Part shown: piece after piece, positions 59,210 to 64,000 of the stretch | Numbering within the stretch: position 1 is the first letter of the stretch | How the letters are laid out: every line of letters begins with the position of its first letter | From: Lysobacter solisilvae | GTDB lineage: Bacteria; Pseudomonadota; Gammaproteobacteria; Xanthomonadales; Xanthomonadaceae | Assembly (NCBI RefSeq): GCF_016613535.2 | Contig: NZ_CP071518.1 | Span: 620,001-684,000, forward strand | DNA: 64,000 bases | Reading direction: 5' to 3' | The notes under the pieces: generated by a model | Databases searched by the model: none | Seen by the model: only the letters and a program-made list of their open reading frames with translations | Told to the model about the DNA's origin: nothing | Program-made: the position numbers and the translations under genes

Positions 59210-59713
59210 TTGGCTGACATCCTCACCCCCGAGCAGCGGTCCGCGCAGATGTCGCGGATCCGCGGGTCTGATACGAAGCTGGAACTGGTGGTGCGCCGGG
59301 CCCTGCACGCCCGGGGCCTCCGGTATCGGCTGGGTGGGGCGGGGTTACCGGGTCGGCCAGATCTCGTCCTTCCCAGACACAAGGCCGTAGTGTTCGTCCA
59401 CGGGTGCTTCTGGCATGGTCACGCGTGCCCCCTGTTCCGGTTGCCCAAGACACGACCGGAATTCTGGCGTGCCAAGATCGAGTCCAACCAGCGTAGGGAT
59501 GAGCGCGTGCTGGAACAGCTTGAGCTGATGGGATGGCGGGCGCTTGTGGTGTGGGAGTGTTCGCTGCGGGGCGTGAAGGAGCCCGGTCGCGAACGCGTTT
59601 TCGATGATCTCGCGCGTCAGGTCCTTTCTGGCCTGCACGGCATTCCGGGTCAGGCACGCGGAGCAGACGAATGCACCCAGTCGCGCAAGAAGAGTCCGTC
59701 TGGCCGAAGGTAG
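59210..59713 (+). CDS. vsr: very short patch repair endonuclease Vsr
   Basis: 167 residues. TTG 59210 gives the family start ADILTPEQRSAQMSRIRGSD. The catalytic D51 in LPGRPDLVLP and H64/H69 in FVHGCFWHG agree with E. coli Vsr, and WRALVVWECSLRG is the typical end. Vsr nicks T:G mismatches that arise when 5-methylcytosine made by Dcm deaminates, and so protects CCWGG sites. It overlaps the next gene by 43 bases. The long C-terminal tail (HGIPGQARGADECTQSRKKS) beyond the family is partly the overlap region. Confidence 0.94.
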   Translation: MADILTPEQRSAQMSRIRGSDTKLELVVRRALHARGLRYRLGGAGLPGRPDLVLPRHKAVVFVHGCFWHGHACPLFRLPKTRPEFWRAKIESNQRRDERVLEQLELMGWRALVVWECSLRGVKEPGRERVFDDLARQVLSGLHGIPGQARGADECTQSRKKSPSGRR

Positions 59714-61050
59714 AGGAACTGGCTGCCAGGAGCAGCCAGCTTTTCCTGAAGAAGCTGTCCCGTAATGACACGTCTTGGGCTGACGACAGCAGCAAACACC
59801 AGGCTGGCTTCTACATCCCGCGCCTCATCAGAGAGTCCGGCTTCTTCCCCGAGCTTGCCGCGACGAATCCGGACAAGCCGCATATCTTTTACGCCCCCTG
59901 TGTATCCCTGTGGCCGCAGACCGGCGAGATCAAGCAGTCGGGCATGCGGCACTACAGCAACAAAGGGCCCGAGACGCATTTCACGGTGATTCCCCATGAC
60001 CTGTTCTCGGGCCTGAGCCCAGCATCGCTGCTTCTGGCCGGGCGGTTCCGCGAATCTGCAGGCGATGCCACGCACTGGTTCATCCTGCTGGACTCCACGA
60101 GCGAGGACGCGGAGATCCTGGAGACGGCGCTCAACATTCCGTCCGACTTTCACTTCGATCTGTTTGACCCGGATCAGCTCGCTGTCGCCAATGCCTTGGC
60201 TGTTGACGAGGCGGCGCAGCTGATCGATGAACTTCGCCATGCGATCCGCACGGGCACTCTGGATGCCTTCATGGCGGGCGTGTCCCGCATCCCCTCGCCT
60301 GACACGATCGCCGAGGAAGCCAGGCAGCGCTACTTCGCCGCAACGGGGCGCACCAACCTCGATCCTTACGAGATGGACGCCCCCGGCGACGCCATCATGC
60401 GGATCAGCCGGGACATCGAGTACGAGGTGTTCAAGCATTACGAGCTCCGGCGCCGCGGCTCGGAGATCGTCAGACTCCTGATCGGCGAGCAGGACCTGAT
60501 CTCCGCTGTGATAAGGGGATTCCCGGTCCTTGACGCGGTGTTCCTGAGTGCCAGCCAGCAGCGGAAGACCCGGGCAGGTCGGTCCTTCGAGAATCACCTG
60601 GCAGCCACGCTGCAGGGCGGACGGATCAGGTTCCAGGAGCAGGCGGTACTTGGCGGCCGGCGGCCCGACTTCGTCCTTCCCGATGCTCCAACCCTGATGC
60701 GACGGGAGGCCCGCCCGTTCAACGACGCACTCGTACTGTCCGCCAAGACGACGCTTCGTGAGCGGTGGAAGCAGATCACCCATGAACGGTTCAACTGTGC
60801 GCTCTTTCTCGCCACGGTCGATGACCGCGTTTCCCGACAGGCACTGGACGAACTCCAAGCAGCCGAGATTGTCCTGGTGGTTCCAGAATCCCTTAAGGGC
60901 AACAGGGAGAGTGAATACGTCGGGCACGCGAACGTGATTTCCTTCCGGGACTTTTTCGAATCCCAGGTCAGGCAGACACGCCCGTTTCTGATCGACCCCG
61001 TGGGCGCGACCGCCATAGTTGAAGAGCGCGCCCGGGGCTTGTTCGACTGA
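59671..61050 (+). CDS. EcoRII-type restriction endonuclease
   Basis: 459 residues (EcoRII has 404). The C-terminal half is an EcoRII-C nuclease: E307 in RAGRSFENHL, D333 in GRRPDFVLPD, K359 in LSAKTTLRER and R365 in RERWKQI, which correspond to the PD-(D/E)XK catalytic set E271, D299, K324 of EcoRII. The N-terminal half (FYIPRLIRESGFFPELAATN, HFTVIPHDLFSGLSP) is the effector-binding domain that needs a second site. Cleavage of unmethylated CCWGG is expected. It overlaps the 3' end of vsr, which fits a tight operon. ATG 59671 is the first ATG in the frame. Confidence 0.9.
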   Translation: MHPVAQEESVWPKVEELAARSSQLFLKKLSRNDTSWADDSSKHQAGFYIPRLIRESGFFPELAATNPDKPHIFYAPCVSLWPQTGEIKQSGMRHYSNKGPETHFTVIPHDLFSGLSPASLLLAGRFRESAGDATHWFILLDSTSEDAEILETALNIPSDFHFDLFDPDQLAVANALAVDEAAQLIDELRHAIRTGTLDAFMAGVSRIPSPDTIAEEARQRYFAATGRTNLDPYEMDAPGDAIMRISRDIEYEVFKHYELRRRGSEIVRLLIGEQDLISAVIRGFPVLDAVFLSASQQRKTRAGRSFENHLAATLQGGRIRFQEQAVLGGRRPDFVLPDAPTLMRREARPFNDALVLSAKTTLRERWKQITHERFNCALFLATVDDRVSRQALDELQAAEIVLVVPESLKGNRESEYVGHANVISFRDFFESQVRQTRPFLIDPVGATAIVEERARGLFD

Positions 61051-61074
61051 TCCAAACTACTGTCCTGGGACCCC

Positions 61075-61899
61075 ATGGCACGAACAATCTACGAAAAGGC
61101 GACGCGGGCCCTCCTCGCAGACATGCTGGTGGATCTGGGGCTGAAGCCCGGCCAGGTTTTCACTACGTCGCGGGCCATCGAGTGGTTCGAACAGCACTAT
61201 CCCAAGCTGCAACCCAGCAGCATTCGCGCCCATCTCGTTCAGGCCTCCACGAACGATCGGAGTCGCCTACACCATTCATCAATGAATGCGTCCGACGATC
61301 TGCTGTTCAAGGTCGACTCGGGCCTGTTCCGACTGTACGAACCGGGCAAGGACCCGGCGCCGATTCACGAACTCGTTCCCGGCGATGTCGCCCGCGAGGA
61401 GGAGATCACCGCTGCCATGGAGGACGACGATGAAGATCGTGGGGCGCTGGTCGGCTCATCGGAGTTCCTGCTCGAGCGGGACCTGCAGCGCTATCTCGCT
61501 GAGAATCTCGAATGCATCGAGCCTGGCCTGAAGCTTTACGAGGCGGACGGCGTGCGTGGCATTGAGTTCGAGGCCGGTGGCGGCCGGCGAATCGACATTC
61601 TTGCTGTCGACCGGACTGGCGCGTTCGTCGTGCTGGAACTGAAGGTTTCGAAGGGATACGACCGCGTCGTCGGGCAGCTCCTGCGATACGTCAACTGGGT
61701 CCGCCAGAATCTCGCCGAAACGGGCCAGCGGGTACGGGGCATCATCGTGTGCAGGACGATGTCCGAGGACCTTCGACTGGCCTGCGCCAGCATTCCGGAC
61801 GTCGACCTTTTCGAGTATCAGCTCTCGGTCACCGTCAGCAGGGTCGCCGCTCTGGACGTCCATGAAGGTCGCCGCGCATTGGGGGGCGAGCAAAACTAG
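61075..61899 (+). CDS. NucS/DUF91-like PD-(D/E)XK protein
   Basis: 274 residues. Residues about 10-88 look like a winged helix (RALLADMLVDLGLKPGQVFT, SSIRAHLVQAST). Residues 130-270 form a PD-(D/E)XK domain of the NucS/DUF91 type: ERDLQRYLAENLECIEPGLK, D174 in GRRIDILAVD, E188 and K190 in VVLELKVSKG, and QLLRYVNWV. NucS cuts mismatched DNA or single-strand junctions in Archaea and Actinobacteria. The gene starts 25 bases after the EcoRII gene on the same strand, so it is likely to be part of the same system, for instance a second nuclease or a repair factor for restriction products. That role is inference. Confidence 0.82.
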   Translation: MARTIYEKATRALLADMLVDLGLKPGQVFTTSRAIEWFEQHYPKLQPSSIRAHLVQASTNDRSRLHHSSMNASDDLLFKVDSGLFRLYEPGKDPAPIHELVPGDVAREEEITAAMEDDDEDRGALVGSSEFLLERDLQRYLAENLECIEPGLKLYEADGVRGIEFEAGGGRRIDILAVDRTGAFVVLELKVSKGYDRVVGQLLRYVNWVRQNLAETGQRVRGIIVCRTMSEDLRLACASIPDVDLFEYQLSVTVSRVAALDVHEGRRALGGEQN

Positions 61900-62792
61900 A
61901 TTGCCGTCGAAACTTTTCCGGCGATCCGCGCCATGTCATCCCCAAAATCAGAAAGGCTCCTGAAGAGAGGACGGCCGTTGATGTTAATTGCATCGCTTGT
62001 GGTGTTATTTGCCTTCAAGTGATTCAGGATCGCTTGGAGCGTGCTGTCTGGCATGTAGATGGCGACGAACCCCCAGCGCTTCATGAGATTCATTCGGCTC
62101 GACGTCCAGAACTCATCGGGCTCTGCGAAGAACCCAAAGCCCACCGATTCCAGCCTATTTCCTGAAACTATGAAGCGTTCTCTCGCAGCCTCGCTCTTGA
62201 CGGAAATGAGGAGATTGTGGGGAGCGCATGGAATTAAGAAGTCGCCGTATAGCTTTAGCTGCCGCAGCTTTCCGGTGTTGAGGGAGACGTGGGCTCGAGA
62301 TGACCAGGTCGGCCAGCCTTCAACGTCCAGGCTCATGTGAGGCACGCCATGATTGGAGAGCACCTCAGAACACAACGCTTCCATGATGTCACCGCCAGCC
62401 GTTGCGGCAACGAGTGGTGGGTGAAGAAATGGAGTATGGGGCATGCCTGGGTGTTGGACTTCGAACGCTTTGTAGACGTTCGCCGACACAATCGGCGCAC
62501 CTAGAGTCACCTCGCAAAGGTGAACCACTGCCGGTGCAGTAGCGCGAATCGGCAACTGAGCGTAAAGGCAAGGACTCGACTGCAGCAACCGCTTGAAGAC
62601 CTGCGTCTGTAGAACGCTCGGAGGCACAGCTCCGACTGTCCCCAGAGGCCCACAGGCAGCAAGTGCTCCCAGGAGCGCGGCCTTGTCCGTCGCTCTGACC
62701 TTAAGCTCGGGAACTTCGAGCACTTCGTACCAAGAGACGAGCCCACCCTTCCCAGGACAGTGTGGATGCAGGCATTGCACTGACTTCTCCAA
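61896..62792 (-). CDS. unknown protein, AT-richer, possible nuclease
   Basis: 298 residues, not recognised. Its stop overlaps the stop of the DUF91-like gene on the other strand (bases 61896-61899). The start is uncertain: TTG 62792 or GTG 62780, as an in-frame TGA lies close upstream. The N-terminus has CLHPHC, a possible zinc knuckle. The C-terminal half reads LKLYGDFLIPCAPHNLLISV, KSEAARERFIVSGNRLESVG, FGFFAEPDEFWTSSRMNLMK, RWGFVAIYMP. D184 and K199-x-E201 could be a variant PD-(D/E)XK site. The codon use is visibly AT-richer than in the neighbours, which suggests recent transfer. A role in the restriction island is inferred from position only. Confidence 0.7.
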   Translation of the reverse strand: MEKSVQCLHPHCPGKGGLVSWYEVLEVPELKVRATDKAALLGALAACGPLGTVGAVPPSVLQTQVFKRLLQSSPCLYAQLPIRATAPAVVHLCEVTLGAPIVSANVYKAFEVQHPGMPHTPFLHPPLVAATAGGDIMEALCSEVLSNHGVPHMSLDVEGWPTWSSRAHVSLNTGKLRQLKLYGDFLIPCAPHNLLISVKSEAARERFIVSGNRLESVGFGFFAEPDEFWTSSRMNLMKRWGFVAIYMPDSTLQAILNHLKANNTTSDAININGRPLFRSLSDFGDDMARIAGKVSTAI

Positions 62793-62973
62793 CAGCAGCC
62801 GACAATCTCAGCCAGTCACGGAGGCTACGTCAGTGCGCCTGGGTTTCGCGAGCTTTGCAGAGGTGCATGCCTGGCAAGGTGGAAGATGACTTATTCAGGT
62901 TCTGCGATAGACACTCCCGTTGGGAGTCCCAACAGTGCTACGTTCCCCAAGTCGCACCAGGGAAGGGGGTCCC

Positions 62974-63312
62974 ATGACGACGACGGCACGGGCTGCCTTG
63001 CTCGGCCTGTGTGCATTGGCCACGAATGCGGCGGCCCATGGCGGGGGATTGAACGCCGAGGGCTGCCATAACGACCGCAAGAATGGCGGCTACCACTGCC
63101 ATCGCGGTGGCGAATCACCCGCACCGGCTCCAAAATTGATTGCCCCGAAACCCGCTGACGGTCACCGCTATGACGGTGGTCGCGGCGGGTCCGGGACTTA
63201 TTACGCCAACTGCAGCGCCGCGCGTGCTGCCGGGGCCGCCCCGGTGCGCCGTGGCGATCCGGGCTATGCGGCACATCTGGATCGAGACAACGATGGCGTC
63301 GGCTGCGAGTAG
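62974..63312 (+). CDS. YHYH-motif/excalibur-domain secreted protein
   Basis: 112 residues with a signal peptide (AALLGLCALATNAAAHGGG). The mature part starts with LNAEGCHNDRKNGGYHCHRG, the YHYH-type motif that is thought to bind metal. It ends in an excalibur calcium-binding domain (YANCSAARAAGAAPVRRGDP, HLDRDNDGVGCE). The D-x-D-x-D-G-x-x-C-E tail is exact. ATG 62974 follows the ribosome site AGGGAAGGGGGTCCC. Function unknown; such proteins are often found near nucleases or conjugation genes. It precedes the NERD gene on the same strand by 41 bases. Confidence 0.88.
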   Translation: MTTTARAALLGLCALATNAAAHGGGLNAEGCHNDRKNGGYHCHRGGESPAPAPKLIAPKPADGHRYDGGRGGSGTYYANCSAARAAGAAPVRRGDPGYAAHLDRDNDGVGCE

Positions 63313-63353
63313 CACCCGCACTTGACCTGTTCCAAGGATCGGAGACTCAGCAT

Positions 63354-64000
63354 TTGACTGCTCTACTGCTTGTCGTCGCGTTCACCTTCATGCCCAGCCT
63401 TCTGATGGTCGGCCTGTTGTGGGCGTATCGGAAATGGCAGGACCGCGAGGGCCGTCGCAGCCCAATCGAGAAACGGGCCATCTACGGTGCTGGCGAGCAG
63501 CTGCGCGTGCGGATGGACAAGCACATGGACCAGGTGATGGTGTCGTTCGTCGCCCTGTTCTTCATGGGGCCGTACTTTCTGGCCTATTGGGCCATGAGCC
63601 GCATCAACCTTGCCCAGGTGCGGTTTGGCTTCGGCGACTATCTGCTTCTCGTGCTCTTCCTGATCATGGTCGGCGCTGCGACCTGGTGGCTGATCAAGCA
63701 CGGCAGCGCCCGACGAATTGCCAACGCCGGCCTCCAGGCCGAGCTGTACACCGCACAGGAGCTCAACCGGCTGATGGCGCTGGGCTGCACGGTGCTTCAC
63801 GACGTGCCCGCCGACGGCTTCAACCTCGATCACGTCGTCATCGGCCCCACTGCGGTGTATGCCGTAGAGACCAAGTCCGTGCGGAAGCCGGCTCCCACAG
63901 GAGGCAAGGACCACTTCAAGGTGACCTACGACGGCCAGTGCCTGCGCTTTCCTGACTTCAGCGACAGCAAGCGCCTGAAGCAGACGAGGCGCCAAGCCGA
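63354..64000 (+). CDS. NERD-domain membrane protein, 3' truncated
   Basis: The open frame runs past the window end, so at least 215 residues are seen. TTG 63354 is chosen because GGAG (63341-63344) lies 9 bases before it. Helices at the N-terminus (LLLVVAFTFMPSLLMVGLLW) and at about 75-130 (VSFVALFFMGPYFLAYWAM, YLLLVLFLIMVGAATWWLI) are membrane segments. The NERD nuclease-related domain follows (GLQAELYTAQELNRLMALGC, LHDVPADGFNLDHVVIGPTA, VYAVETKSVRK), with the likely catalytic set E, D, E-x-K. NERD proteins are nuclease-like and common on mobile and defence elements. Confidence 0.87.
   Translation, partial: MTALLLVVAFTFMPSLLMVGLLWAYRKWQDREGRRSPIEKRAIYGAGEQLRVRMDKHMDQVMVSFVALFFMGPYFLAYWAMSRINLAQVRFGFGDYLLLVLFLIMVGAATWWLIKHGSARRIANAGLQAELYTAQELNRLMALGCTVLHDVPADGFNLDHVVIGPTAVYAVETKSVRKPAPTGGKDHFKVTYDGQCLRFPDFSDSKRLKQTRRQA

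Noticed and set aside
63363..63995. Antisense 210-codon frame at the right end
   Set aside because: The plus strand carries a continuous NERD-domain protein with membrane helices; the antisense frame is His/Gln/Val-rich with no family.

Overview
The window looks like chromosomal DNA of a high-GC gammaproteobacterium of the Xanthomonadaceae/Lysobacteraceae (Lysobacter or Luteimonas type). The reasons are the strong G/C third-position bias, an AcnD/PrpF methylcitrate branch, many periplasmic TPR, cytochrome and lipoprotein genes, and large families of intergenic palindromic repeats with arms such as GCTTTCGCGGGAATGACG. No rRNA, tRNA, integrase, transposase or CRISPR array was seen. The species is inferred, not proven.

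0-14 kb: mostly housekeeping and small stand-alone genes. These include a truncated YceH-family gene, a lipoprotein, a single receiver domain, a vanadium-haloperoxidase-like protein that has lost the PSGH motif, a flavodiiron-type metallo-beta-lactamase, YaeQ and an RcnB-like protein. A one-chain alpha/beta-hydrolase-LuxR regulator stands beside a methanethiol S-methyltransferase (mddA) and an acetyltransferase. Then come acnD and prpF (2-methylcitrate cycle) with an SRPBCC gene between them and no prpB or prpC in view.

14-33 kb: isolated small enzymes and envelope proteins (SRPBCC, YCII, HAD, RCC1 propeller, COG3904 protease-like, cupin, TPR lipoprotein, beta-helix, a c-type cytochrome protein). 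They are followed by a hemerythrin/DUF421 operon, an msrB-msrA pair, a PQQ-type sugar dehydrogenase, a cysteine synthase-glutaredoxin fusion, a frameshifted glyoxalase-fold gene, and a tiny 12-cysteine metallothionein-like peptide divergent from a CueR-type regulator.

33-57 kb: an ankyrin/TPR lipoprotein, a sulfotransferase-like protein, a tandem M16 peptidase, an O-methyltransferase, a cysteine-rich winged-helix regulator operon, a dihaem cytochrome, a galE/GT4/GT2 glycan operon, an Hsp20 operon with a sigma32-like promoter, EF-hand and proline-rich proteins, a frameshifted zinc-peptidase gene, and a peroxiredoxin/DsbA-like pair. Between these genes lie at least twelve islands of repeats. 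R1 is made of hairpins with the text CCCTTCCCCCGC/GCGGGGGAAGG; R2 is a 210-300 bp element; R3 is a GTAGGCTGGGTTGG palindrome; R4 is a TAGCCCGGG...CCCGGG palindrome. R1 and R2 occur together in a fixed relative orientation.

57-64 kb: an accessory, defence-like island. It holds a Dcm/M.EcoRII-type cytosine methylase with an N-terminal helix-turn-helix, Vsr, an EcoRII-type endonuclease, a NucS/DUF91-like PD-(D/E)XK protein, a convergent AT-richer unknown gene, a YHYH/excalibur secreted protein, and a NERD-domain membrane protein cut by the window end. The first four are tightly packed and co-directional, which suggests a CCWGG-type restriction-modification operon with an accessory nuclease.
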